From JAJECS01 sp965262745 (GTDB lineage Bacteria; Chloroflexota; UBA11872), in NCBI GenBank assembly GCA_965262745.1, contig OZ253558.1:1178001-1242000 (forward strand): DNA of 64,000 nt, read 5' to 3'. The translations under genes were made by a program, and so were the position numbers. Of this stretch, positions 32,189-40,503 are shown in pieces (the stretch's first letter is position 1; each line of letters begins with the position of its first letter). Below the pieces are notes generated by a model that did no database searches, had not been told where the DNA came from, and worked only from the letters and a program-made list of their open reading frames with translations.

Positions 32189-33343
32189 CTAGCCGTGGAT
32201 CGGGTTCGCGGGCTCCGCCTCGGGATCGCCATCGGCACAGGCCGCGTCGCCCGCCGCATGATCCCGCGAATATCCCTGCGCGGGGTACTCGTAGACGCCG
32301 CCCTCAAAGTTTCGCAGCGTAATGGCGTCGTCGGTCAAACTTTCGACGCGATCCGGCGTCACGGGGATCTTGCCGCCTCCTCCGGGAGCGTCGATCACGT
32401 AGGTCGGCACGCCGAATCCAGTGGTGTGCCCCTGCAGCGACTCGATGATCTCAAGCCCCTTCTGAACTGACGTTCGGAAGTAGTCGGTGCCCTTCACGAG
32501 GTCGGCCTGATAGAGGTAGTAGGGCTTCACGCGCGCTTTGAGCAGCGCGTGCATGAGTTCCTTCATCACTTCGGGATCGTCGTTGACGCCGCGCAGCAAC
32601 ACGGTCTGGCAGCCCACGGGAATGCCGTGATCCACCAGCAACCCGCAGGCGCGCACCGCCTCGGGCGTGAGCTCGCGCGGATGGTTGAAATGGGTGTTCA
32701 TGTAGAAGGGGTGGTAGCGCGCCAGCATCTCGCACAGCTCGGGCGTAATGCGCTCGGGGTTGACGCACGGGATCTTGCTGCCGATGCGGATGAGATCCAC
32801 GTGCGGGATCGCGCGCAGTCGGCTCACGATCCACTCAAGCGCGGAGTCGGTGAGGGTGAGCGGATCGCCGCCGCTGAGCAGGACGTCGCGGATCTCGTCG
32901 TGCTCGGCGATGTAGTCGATGGCGCGCTGCAACTCCTCGGGCCGCGGCACCGGGTTCTTGCCCACTTTGCGCTTGCGCGTGCAGAAGCGGCAGTACATGG
33001 CGCACGTGTGCGTGACCACGAACAGCACCCGGTCGGGATAGCGGTGCGTGAGATGGGGCACCGGCATGTCCTCTTCCTCGTCCAGCGGATCGTCCTCGAG
33101 GAAGCTCGGGTTCTCGAACTCGCGCGCGTCCGGCATCTGCTGCAGGAAGATCGGGTCGCTGGCGTCCCACTTCTCGATCAGACTGAGGTAGTACGGCGTG
33201 GTGAAGAAGGGATATTCCTCGGCAATGGCCTCGAGTTGCTGGTACTGCTCCTCGGTGAGATCCGGAATCTCGCGGACATCGCGCACACCCGTGGCAAGCT
33301 GCTCTTGCCACTCGGGGCGGGGACGACTTCGCCGATGTGCCAT
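32189..33343 (-). CDS. kamA: Lysine 2,3-aminomutase (radical SAM)
   Basis: A 384-residue KamA/YodO-type enzyme that converts lysine to beta-lysine using S-adenosylmethionine, a 4Fe-4S cluster and PLP. The cluster motif is 'CAMYCRFC' (C-x3-C-x2-C), followed by 'TRKRKVG', 'VLLSGGDPL', 'RIGSKIPCVNPERIT' and 'MNTHFNHPRELT', all characteristic. 'PYYLYQADLVKGTDYFRTSVQKGLEI' carries the PLP region. ATG 33343 is preferred over a TTG at 33376. The beta-lysine acetyltransferase partner (ablB) that would indicate N-acetyl-beta-lysine osmolyte synthesis is not adjacent. A related glutamate or lysine 2,3-aminomutase activity remains possible. Confidence 0.9.
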   Translation of the reverse strand: MAHRRSRPRPEWQEQLATGVRDVREIPDLTEEQYQQLEAIAEEYPFFTTPYYLSLIEKWDASDPIFLQQMPDAREFENPSFLEDDPLDEEEDMPVPHLTHRYPDRVLFVVTHTCAMYCRFCTRKRKVGKNPVPRPEELQRAIDYIAEHDEIRDVLLSGGDPLTLTDSALEWIVSRLRAIPHVDLIRIGSKIPCVNPERITPELCEMLARYHPFYMNTHFNHPRELTPEAVRACGLLVDHGIPVGCQTVLLRGVNDDPEVMKELMHALLKARVKPYYLYQADLVKGTDYFRTSVQKGLEIIESLQGHTTGFGVPTYVIDAPGGGGKIPVTPDRVESLTDDAITLRNFEGGVYEYPAQGYSRDHAAGDAACADGDPEAEPANPIHG

Positions 33344-33580
33344 AGCTCCTCGGGGCACGCACGTTTGCCCGGCCAACTGCGGCCGCCGTCACCGTCCGTG
33401 TCCCGGTCCAAGCCTACGAAACCGCCGGGGATGATGCGTAGTGCGCCATGGCCGTCCGGTGCCGGGCGGCACCCGTCGCAAGCGTCAGGCAGCGCGGGCG
33501 GAGTTGCGGCGCCGCGAATCACCGTCCTTCCGGTGCCGTTGGCAGGCCCGAGGGTTTTTTGCAGAATCTTCTGTTGTTAT

Positions 33581-33610
33581 TTGCGGTTGAAGGCGTGCCG
33601 GTGATAGCTT
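33581..33610 (+). promoter_or_regulatory. Candidate promoter of the suf operon
   Basis: TTGCGG (33581-33586) and, 18 bases later, TAGCTT (33605-33610) preceded by TG-A give a plausible -35/extended -10 pair 95 bases before sufC. It lies in the 361-base divergent gap between kamA and sufC; a run of six T at 33555-33560 is also there. No recognisable IscR or SufR operator can be named. Confidence 0.4.
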
Positions 33611-33704
33611 CGATTAGGTGGCCCGGGGGCCTCTGCTGCCACATTCGACCAACGCCCCGGCGCCGGTGAGGATCCCGTCAACCTGAGACAGCCAAGGCTT
33701 GGAT

Positions 33705-34469
33705 ATGCATAACGGAAGCGGCGGCGACGCGCTCGTCATCGAAGGCTTGCACGTCAGCGTCGAGGGCACGCCAATCCTCAAGGGCGTCGAATTGCGCGTG
33801 CCCAAGGGCGAAGTGCACGCGCTGATGGGGCCCAACGGCTCGGGAAAGAGCACGCTGGCCAACACCTTGATGGGCCACCCGGCCTACGAGGTCACCAGCG
33901 GCAGCGTGACGTTCAAGGGCCAGGACATCCTGGATCTGGCCACCGACGAGCGCGCACGCCTGGGCATGTTCCTGGCGTTTCAATATCCCTCCGAGATCAC
34001 CGGTGTGCGCGTGGCCAATTTCTTGCGCACGGCGCTGAACGCCCAGCGCGAGGACGAGATTTCGGCAATGGAGTTTCGCCGCCTCATGATGGACAAGATG
34101 CGGATGCTGCGCATGGACGCCAAGTTTGCCAACCGCTACCTCAACGAAGGCTTCTCCGGCGGCGAGAAGAAGCGCAACGAAATCTTGCAGATGGCCGTGC
34201 TGCAACCCGAGCTGGCCATCCTCGACGAAACGGACTCCGGCCTCGACATTGACGCGCTGCGCATCGTGGCCGACGGGGTCAACACGCTCCGCGGCCCGGC
34301 GATGGCCACGCTGGTCATCACGCACTACCAACGGCTGCTGGCCTACATCGTGCCGGACGTCGTGCACGTGCTCATCGACGGACGCATCGCCCGCACGGGC
34401 GACAAGCAACTGGCGCTGGAGCTCGACAAGATCGGCTACGAGGCCCTGACCGCGACACAGGAGGCATAG
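33705..34469 (+). CDS. sufC: Fe-S cluster assembly ATPase SufC
   Basis: A 254-residue ABC ATPase that powers the SufBCD scaffold. Walker A 'GPNGSGKST', the SufC-type signature 'FSGGEKKRNEILQM', Walker B 'LAILDETDSGLDIDAL' and the H-loop 'VITHYQRLL' are present; the 'ETDSGLD' Walker B is typical of SufC. First gene of a six-gene operon. ATG 33705 is chosen over TTG 33699. Confidence 0.96.
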   Translation: MHNGSGGDALVIEGLHVSVEGTPILKGVELRVPKGEVHALMGPNGSGKSTLANTLMGHPAYEVTSGSVTFKGQDILDLATDERARLGMFLAFQYPSEITGVRVANFLRTALNAQREDEISAMEFRRLMMDKMRMLRMDAKFANRYLNEGFSGGEKKRNEILQMAVLQPELAILDETDSGLDIDALRIVADGVNTLRGPAMATLVITHYQRLLAYIVPDVVHVLIDGRIARTGDKQLALELDKIGYEALTATQEA

Positions 34470-34472
34470 AGC

Positions 34473-35876
34473 ATGGCGGTGAAAACGACCGACTTCGGAC
34501 TCGATTCCTATCAATTCGGGTTCCACGACGACATCAAACCGGTCTACAAGTCACCGAGGGGCCTGAGCGCCGACGTGGTGCGCGAGATCTCCCGACAAAA
34601 GGACGAGCCCGAGTGGATGCTCGAGTTCCGGCTGGAGTCGCTGCAGCAGTTCGAGCGCAAGCCGATGCCGACCTGGGGCGCCGATCTGTCGCGCATCGAC
34701 TTCGACAACATCTACTACTACATCCGGCCGCAAGATCGTCAGGCGCGCAACTGGGAAGACGTTCCGGACGACATCAAGAACACGTTCGACCGCCTGGGCA
34801 TTCCCGAAGCCGAGCGCAAGTTCCTGGCCGGCGTGGGCGCCCAGTACGACTCCGAAGTCGTGTATCACAGCATCCGCGAGGACCTTGAGCGCCAGGGCGT
34901 GATCTTTCTCGACATGGATTCCGGCCTGCGCGAGCACCCGGACATCGTGCGCGAGTATTTCGGGACGATCATCCCGAACGGCGACAACAAGTTCGCGGCG
35001 CTCAACAGCGCGGTTTGGAGCGGCGGAAGCTTCGTCTACATCCCCGCAGGCGTGAAGGTCGACGTTCCGCTGCAAGCGTATTTCCGCATCAACGCGGAAA
35101 ACATGGGGCAGTTCGAGCGCACCCTCATCGTCGTCGAGCCCGGTGCGTACGTGCATTACGTGGAAGGCTGCACGGCGCCGATCTACGCGACGGACTCGCT
35201 GCACTCGGCCGTGGTCGAGATCATCGTCAAGGAAGGCGGGCGCTGCCGCTACACGACGATCCAGAACTGGTCGACGGACGTCTTCAACCTCGTGACCAAG
35301 CGCGCGGTCGCCTATCGCGACGCCACGATGGAGTGGATCGACGGCAACCTCGGCAGCAAGGTCACCATGAAATACCCGTCGGTCTACCTCATGGAGCCCG
35401 GCGCGCACGGCGAAGTGCTTTCCATCGCGTTCGCGAGCCAGGGCCAGCACCAGGACGCCGGCGCGAAGATGGTGCACGCCGCGCCGGACACGTCGTCCAT
35501 CATCACGTCCAAGTCCATCAGCAGGGCCGGCGGCCGCGCCGGATATCGCGGGCACGTGAATGTGTTGCCGGGCGCGGAGCGCTCGAAATCAAACGTGGTG
35601 TGCGACGCCCTCCTGTTCGACGACGAGTCGCGCTCCGATACGTATCCCTACATGGATATCGAGGAGAGCAACACGTCCGTGCAGCACGAGGCCACCGTGA
35701 GCAAGATCGGCGAGCAGCAGCTCTTCTACCTGATGAGCCGTGGGCTGACGCAAGAGCAGGCCATGGCAATGGTGGTCAGCGGCTTCATCGAGCCGATCGT
35801 GCGCGAGCTGCCGATGGAATACGCCGTGGAGATGAATCGCCTGATCGAGCTGCAAATGGAAGGCTCGATCGGATAG
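34473..35876 (+). CDS. sufB: Fe-S cluster assembly protein SufB
   Basis: A 467-residue SufB with the conserved N-terminal 'SYQFGFHDDIKPVYKSPRGLS', the central right-handed beta-helix ('GVGAQYDSEVVYHSI', 'VYIPAGVKVDVPLQAYFRINAENMGQF') and the C-terminal 'QHEATVSKIGEQQLFYLMSRGLTQEQA' helical part. It is the scaffold on which clusters are built with SufC and SufD. It starts four bases after sufC. Confidence 0.96.
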   Translation: MAVKTTDFGLDSYQFGFHDDIKPVYKSPRGLSADVVREISRQKDEPEWMLEFRLESLQQFERKPMPTWGADLSRIDFDNIYYYIRPQDRQARNWEDVPDDIKNTFDRLGIPEAERKFLAGVGAQYDSEVVYHSIREDLERQGVIFLDMDSGLREHPDIVREYFGTIIPNGDNKFAALNSAVWSGGSFVYIPAGVKVDVPLQAYFRINAENMGQFERTLIVVEPGAYVHYVEGCTAPIYATDSLHSAVVEIIVKEGGRCRYTTIQNWSTDVFNLVTKRAVAYRDATMEWIDGNLGSKVTMKYPSVYLMEPGAHGEVLSIAFASQGQHQDAGAKMVHAAPDTSSIITSKSISRAGGRAGYRGHVNVLPGAERSKSNVVCDALLFDDESRSDTYPYMDIEESNTSVQHEATVSKIGEQQLFYLMSRGLTQEQAMAMVVSGFIEPIVRELPMEYAVEMNRLIELQMEGSIG

Positions 35877-35936
35877 CCCGACTCGACCCGAGCAGGCCCA
35901 GCACGCCGTCCGTCGGTCAACGAGGAACGTTCGCCC

Positions 35937-37262
35937 ATGGCAATTGACGCCCGGGCGCCCGGTCTCACGCGACGGGCCGTCGACGACGTGGCCGACGCGC
36001 AGCACGAGCCGGACTGGCTCCGCGAGCGCCGACACGCCGCGTGGGACGTCTACGAGGCCACGCCGGATCCCGGGCGATCCGAGGAGGAATGGCGGCGCAC
36101 CGATCTGCGCTGGCTGCAGTGGAAATCTCTGACGCCCACGCTGCCCGAGGAAGTCGTCAGCAGCGTGCCCGCGGCGGTTCCTGCGGCGGCGCTGGCGCCA
36201 AGCGTCACGTTGCTGCTTGGCGCGGCGGGCGCGCGCGTGGTCGAGATCACCGCGGAGGCCCGTAGCGCAGGGGTCGTTGCATTGGACCTGGCAGATGCCG
36301 CGCGCGTGCAGCCGGAGCTGGTGCACGACCGTCTGAGCACCACCGCCGTGCGACCTGACCAGGGCAAGTTTCAGGCCCTCAACGCCGCGCTGTGGCAAGG
36401 CGGCGCGCTCGTGCACGTTCCGCGGGGCGTCGCGCTGGCGCAACCGATCTTGATAATCGTGTGCAGCGACGCCGGGCTGCGCCAGCCGCACGTGTTGGTT
36501 TCGCTCGGCGATGGAGGGCAGGCGTCGGTCGTGGAGTGGTGGGTCGATGCGGACGGGAGCACCCCGGCGCTCGTCAATGGCGCGACCGAGCTGTTTGCGG
36601 ACTCCGGCGCACACCTCACGTATACGCACGTCCAGGCCCTGGCACCCAGCGCGCGATCGATCCTGTCGCAACGCGCCATCGTGGGCCGCGACGCGACCTT
36701 CACCAGCACGAACATCACGGTCGGAGGACGATTCCACAAGGCAAAGGTCGAGGCGCGCTTGACCGAGCCAGGAGCAAGCGTCGTCATGAACGGCGCCTTC
36801 AGGCTTGGCAGCCGGCAATTCGTGGATCACCACACCACGCAGGACCATTTGGCCACCGACGGCACCAGCGATTTGCTGTTCACCGGCGTGCTCGACGGCC
36901 GCGCGCGCTCGGTATACGCCGGCACTATCGTCGTGGAGCCCAAGGCCCAGCGCACCAACGCCTACCAGAAAAACCGCAACCTGCTGCTGCACAGCGGGAC
37001 TCGCGCGGACTCGATCCCGCGGCTCGAGATCATGGCCGACGACGTGCGCTGCACCCACGGCGCGACAACGTCGACCATCGATCCCAGCCAGCTCTTCTAC
37101 CTGACTTCACGCGGCCTAACCGACGCGCAGGCGCAGTCGCTGATCGTGGAGGGCTATTTCGAGGCCGTCCTCGACCGCGTGCCCGACGAGGGTGTGCGCA
37201 ACGTACTGCGCGAGGTCCTGATCACGCCCGAGTGGGCCGACCAAGGCGCGGCAGGGATCTAA
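35937..37262 (+). CDS. sufD: Fe-S cluster assembly protein SufD
   Basis: A 441-residue SufD, the SufB paralogue of the SufBC2D scaffold. Visible are the N-terminal 'EPDWLRERRHAAWDVYEATPDP' region, 'VHVPRGVALAQPILI' in the beta-helix, 'HHTTQDHLATDGTSDLLFTGVLDGRARSVYAG' and the closing 'DPSQLFYLTSRGLTDAQAQSLIVEGYFEAVL'. Length and order fit the family. Confidence 0.94.
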   Translation: MAIDARAPGLTRRAVDDVADAQHEPDWLRERRHAAWDVYEATPDPGRSEEEWRRTDLRWLQWKSLTPTLPEEVVSSVPAAVPAAALAPSVTLLLGAAGARVVEITAEARSAGVVALDLADAARVQPELVHDRLSTTAVRPDQGKFQALNAALWQGGALVHVPRGVALAQPILIIVCSDAGLRQPHVLVSLGDGGQASVVEWWVDADGSTPALVNGATELFADSGAHLTYTHVQALAPSARSILSQRAIVGRDATFTSTNITVGGRFHKAKVEARLTEPGASVVMNGAFRLGSRQFVDHHTTQDHLATDGTSDLLFTGVLDGRARSVYAGTIVVEPKAQRTNAYQKNRNLLLHSGTRADSIPRLEIMADDVRCTHGATTSTIDPSQLFYLTSRGLTDAQAQSLIVEGYFEAVLDRVPDEGVRNVLREVLITPEWADQGAAGI

Positions 37263-37266
37263 GGCG

Positions 37267-37608
37267 ATGACCGAAGCACAGCGCGCGGCGGGCGGCTATG
37301 TCGACGTTGGCCCGGTCGCGTCACTTCCCGCAGGCGCCAAGGCGTCGGTCGATATCGATGGCGAGCCCGTCGGCTTGTACAACGTCGACGGCCAGATCTT
37401 CGCCATGGACGACTTCTGCACGCACGACGAGGCGTATTTGTCGGAGGGTGATTTCAATCCGTCGGCGGGAACCATTCGCTGCCCACGCCACAGCTCTCAC
37501 TTCGACGTGCGCAGCGGTCGGCCGCGCTCATTTCCGGCCATCCTGCCGGTGCAGGTCTACGAGACAAAAGTCGAGCAGGGGCGAATCCTGGTGTTGTTCG
37601 ATACTTAG
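37267..37608 (+). CDS. Rieske [2Fe-2S] ferredoxin-like protein in the suf operon
   Basis: A 113-residue stand-alone Rieske protein. The cluster ligands are C-T-H (in 'DDFCTHDEAYL') and C-P-R-H (in 'TIRCPRHSSHFD'), the classic C-x-H ... C-x2-H pattern of the soluble, ferredoxin-type (dioxygenase-like) members. There is no membrane anchor. Being inserted between sufD and sufS, it is likely an electron donor to the assembly machinery or an early cluster acceptor; which one is inference. Confidence 0.92.
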   Translation: MTEAQRAAGGYVDVGPVASLPAGAKASVDIDGEPVGLYNVDGQIFAMDDFCTHDEAYLSEGDFNPSAGTIRCPRHSSHFDVRSGRPRSFPAILPVQVYETKVEQGRILVLFDT

Positions 37609-37611
37609 GGC

Positions 37612-38889
37612 ATGAGCACCTCGACCCCTGGCGCCGTTGCGCCAACCGCCCAGACCACCCCGCTCGACGCCGATTCCCTCAGGCGCGACTTTCCCATCCT
37701 GACCGAACACGTGCGCGGGAAGCCGCTGGTCTACCTGGACAACGCGGCGACCTCCCAGAAGCCAGAGGCGGTGATCGACGCCGTCCGCGACTACTACCTG
37801 ACCACCAACGCCAACATCCACCGCGGCATCCACTATCTCAGCGAAAAAGGCACGGCGGCCTACGAGGACGCTCGGGTGCGGATCGCCCGCTTCATCAATG
37901 TCCGGCACCCGCACGAGGTGATCTTCACCCACGGGACGACGGACTCCATCAACATGCTGGCCCGGTCTTGGGGCGACGCGAATCTAGCCCCTGGCGATGA
38001 AATTCTCCTCACGGCGGTCGAGCATCACAGCAACCTCGTGCCCTGGCAGGCGCTGGCCAAGCGGCGGGGCGCGAGCCTGCGCTTCATCCCCACCGACACG
38101 GCGGGTGTGATCGACCTGGACGCCTATCGCGGCATGCTCGGTCCGCGGACCCGGCTCGTGGCCGTGCACCACGTCTCGAACGTGCTCGGCGTGATCGCGC
38201 CGGTGGCCGAGATGGCCCGCCTGGCCCACGAGCACGGCGCGTTGATCGCAATTGACGGGGCGCAATCGGTGCCGCATATGCCGGTGGACGTGCAAGCCCT
38301 CGACGTGGACTTTCTGGCCTTCTCCGGACACAAGATGGCCGGCCCCACAGGTATCGGCATCCTGTACGGCAAGGAGGCCCTGCTGGACGCGATGGAGCCC
38401 GCGCACTTCGGCGGCAGCATGATTCGCATGGTGGAGCTGGAGTCGTCCACCTGGGCGGACCTGCCAGACAAGTTCGAAGGCGGCACTCCCAACATCGCCG
38501 GGGCGATCGGCCTGGGGGTCGCCGTCGACTACCTGGAGCGTGTGGGCATGGAGGCGGTCAATGCGCACGCGCGGCAACTGGGGGCATACGCGGTAAACAT
38601 GCTCAGCGACACACCGGGCGTGACGGTCCATGGGCCTGGGGCGGACGAGGAACGGAGCGGGGTGGTTTCCTTCACAGTCGAGGACCTGCACCCGCACGAC
38701 GTGGGCACGGTGCTCGACGGCGAAGGCGTCGCCATCCGCGCCGGCCACCACTGCGCGCAGCCGCTCATGCGCCAGCTGGGCGTAGCCGCAACCGCGCGCG
38801 CCAGCGTTTATCTCTACAACACGACCGAGGAAATCGACCGTCTCGTCGACGGCGTGGTCAAGGCGCAGCGCTTCTTCGGCACAATCTGA
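37612..38889 (+). CDS. sufS: Cysteine desulfurase SufS
   Basis: A 425-residue PLP-dependent group II desulfurase. 'DNAATSQKPEAVIDAV' opens the fold, the PLP lysine is in 'FSGHKMAGPTGIGIL', and the sulfur-carrying Cys is in 'RAGHHCAQPLMRQLG', the SufS-type short lobe. It mobilises sulfur from cysteine for SufU and SufBCD. Three bases separate it from the Rieske gene. Confidence 0.96.
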   Translation: MSTSTPGAVAPTAQTTPLDADSLRRDFPILTEHVRGKPLVYLDNAATSQKPEAVIDAVRDYYLTTNANIHRGIHYLSEKGTAAYEDARVRIARFINVRHPHEVIFTHGTTDSINMLARSWGDANLAPGDEILLTAVEHHSNLVPWQALAKRRGASLRFIPTDTAGVIDLDAYRGMLGPRTRLVAVHHVSNVLGVIAPVAEMARLAHEHGALIAIDGAQSVPHMPVDVQALDVDFLAFSGHKMAGPTGIGILYGKEALLDAMEPAHFGGSMIRMVELESSTWADLPDKFEGGTPNIAGAIGLGVAVDYLERVGMEAVNAHARQLGAYAVNMLSDTPGVTVHGPGADEERSGVVSFTVEDLHPHDVGTVLDGEGVAIRAGHHCAQPLMRQLGVAATARASVYLYNTTEEIDRLVDGVVKAQRFFGTI

Positions 38890-38890
38890 C

Positions 38891-39355
38891 ATGGCGCTGG
38901 ACGACCTGTACCGCGACGTGATCATGGATCACTACAAGCGCCCGCGTAACCGCGGCAAGCTCGACGACGCGGATGTCGTGGTCGAGGGTGCCAACCCACT
39001 CTGTGGCGACGAGATCACGCTCTGGCTCGGCATTGTGGACGGGATGGTCCGCGACGTGCGCTTCGCCGGTCATGGTTGCTCCATCAGCCAAGCGTCGGCG
39101 TCGATCATGACGGAAGCAATCGAGGGCCGGCCCGTTGCCGAGATCGACGACATTGTGAACGCCCTTCGCGGCATGATGCTGGAGGGCGCCGAGCCAGACG
39201 AAGCCCTGCTCGGCGACGGCATCGCGCTGGAAGGCGTGCGGCAGTTTCCGGTGCGGATCAAGTGCGCGGTCCTGGGCTGGAATACGCTGCGACTGGGGCT
39301 CCAGCAATTTGCCGAATCCGGCGGCAATCCTGTCGAGGCCAGTCATCGCGAGTAG
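38891..39355 (+). CDS. sufU: SUF sulfur-transfer protein SufU
   Basis: A 154-residue zinc-containing SufU. The ligand residues are seen as 'NPLCGDEI' (Cys and Asp), 'GHGCSISQASASIM' and 'RIKCAVLGWNTL'; the SufU-specific insertion of about 20 residues between the second and third cysteines is present ('IEGRPVAEIDDIVNALRGMMLEG'). It accepts persulfide from SufS. Its presence, and the lack of SufA/SufE, groups this operon with Gram-positive-type SUF systems. Confidence 0.94.
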   Translation: MALDDLYRDVIMDHYKRPRNRGKLDDADVVVEGANPLCGDEITLWLGIVDGMVRDVRFAGHGCSISQASASIMTEAIEGRPVAEIDDIVNALRGMMLEGAEPDEALLGDGIALEGVRQFPVRIKCAVLGWNTLRLGLQQFAESGGNPVEASHRE

Positions 39356-39443
39356 CCGGAGTCACCTCTGATGGCATGCCAAGGAAGGCGGCCGTCTGCG
39401 TTGGCCCATGTGATCGGGCAACCGCGCAGGGAGGTATTGATAC

Positions 39444-40433
39444 GTGACCGCGGCTGATCGCGCGCCCGCCTCGGCCCTGGCCCGCGTCACCGAGGCCGGC
39501 GCCGTGGCCGCCGCGCGCGCCATGGGGCACGGCGACGGCGAATACGCCGACTCGCTGGCCGTGGACGCCATGCGCACCACGCTCGACCAGGTCGGACTGC
39601 GGGGCCGCATCGTGATCGGCGAGGGCGAGCGCGACCAGGCGCCAATGCTCTACATCGGTGAGACGGTCGGCCCGCCGTCGGGCACCGCCTTCGACATTGC
39701 CGTGGATCCACTTGAAGGCACGAACCTGGTGGCCGGGGGCCTCCCAAACGCCGTCGCCACGATGGCCATTGCGGAACGGGGCGGGCTGCTGAACGCGCCC
39801 GACACGTACATGGACAAGCTCATCGTCGGTCCCCCAGCGGCCGGCTGCGTGAGCCTGGACTATTCAGTGCAGGAAAACCTGCAGATCATCGCGCGCGCGC
39901 TGCGGCGGCGGATCGCCGATCTGACCGTCGTGGTGCTGGACCGGCCGCGACATGCGTCGCTCATCGAGGATATCCGCGCCGCCGGGGCGCGGATCAAGCT
40001 CATCAGCGACGGCGACCTCACCGCGGCCGTGTCGGTGGCCGTGGCCGGAACCGCCGACCATGCCGTGATGGGCATTGGCGGCGCCCCGGAGGGCGTGCTG
40101 GCCGCCGCGGCCTTGCGCTGCCTCGGCGGCGAGATTCAGGCTCGGTTCAAGCCGCGGGACGAGGCGGACCGGGAGCGGCTGGCAGGGATGGGGATTGCCG
40201 ACGCCGACGAACGAATCCTCCGCACCGAGGACCTGGCCAGCGGCAGCCAGATCGCCGTGGCGATAACCGGCGTGACCGACGGGGACCTGCTGCGCGGCGT
40301 GCGCTTCTTCGGCGGAGGCGCGCGCACCCATTCGCTCGTGATGGACCTGCCGTCGTCTGTCATTCGCTTTGTCGACAGCATCCAGATCCTCGACCGCGCG
40401 AATCTCGGCCCGGTGCGTCTGGGACCCACGTAG
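39444..40433 (+). CDS. glpX: Class II fructose-1,6-bisphosphatase (GlpX)
   Basis: A 329-residue phosphatase of gluconeogenesis and pentose recycling. 'AAARAMGHGDGEYADSLAVDAMR', 'IGEGERDQAPMLYIGE', the metal site 'DPLEGTNLVA' and 'GIGGAPEGVLAAAALRCLGG' are the GlpX signatures. GTG 39444 has GGGAGG nine bases upstream. It is separated from sufU by 88 bases and probably has its own promoter. Confidence 0.94.
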   Translation: MTAADRAPASALARVTEAGAVAAARAMGHGDGEYADSLAVDAMRTTLDQVGLRGRIVIGEGERDQAPMLYIGETVGPPSGTAFDIAVDPLEGTNLVAGGLPNAVATMAIAERGGLLNAPDTYMDKLIVGPPAAGCVSLDYSVQENLQIIARALRRRIADLTVVVLDRPRHASLIEDIRAAGARIKLISDGDLTAAVSVAVAGTADHAVMGIGGAPEGVLAAAALRCLGGEIQARFKPRDEADRERLAGMGIADADERILRTEDLASGSQIAVAITGVTDGDLLRGVRFFGGGARTHSLVMDLPSSVIRFVDSIQILDRANLGPVRLGPT

Positions 40434-40503
40434 ATGCCCACTCAGCAGTTGTGACCTTGGCCAACCCGCGGTGAGGGCGAGCCGCACACCGGAGGATTCG
40501 TAG

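Noticed and set aside
35015..35947. 310-codon frame within sufB
   Set aside because: Out-of-frame shadow of a full-length SufB with all family blocks.
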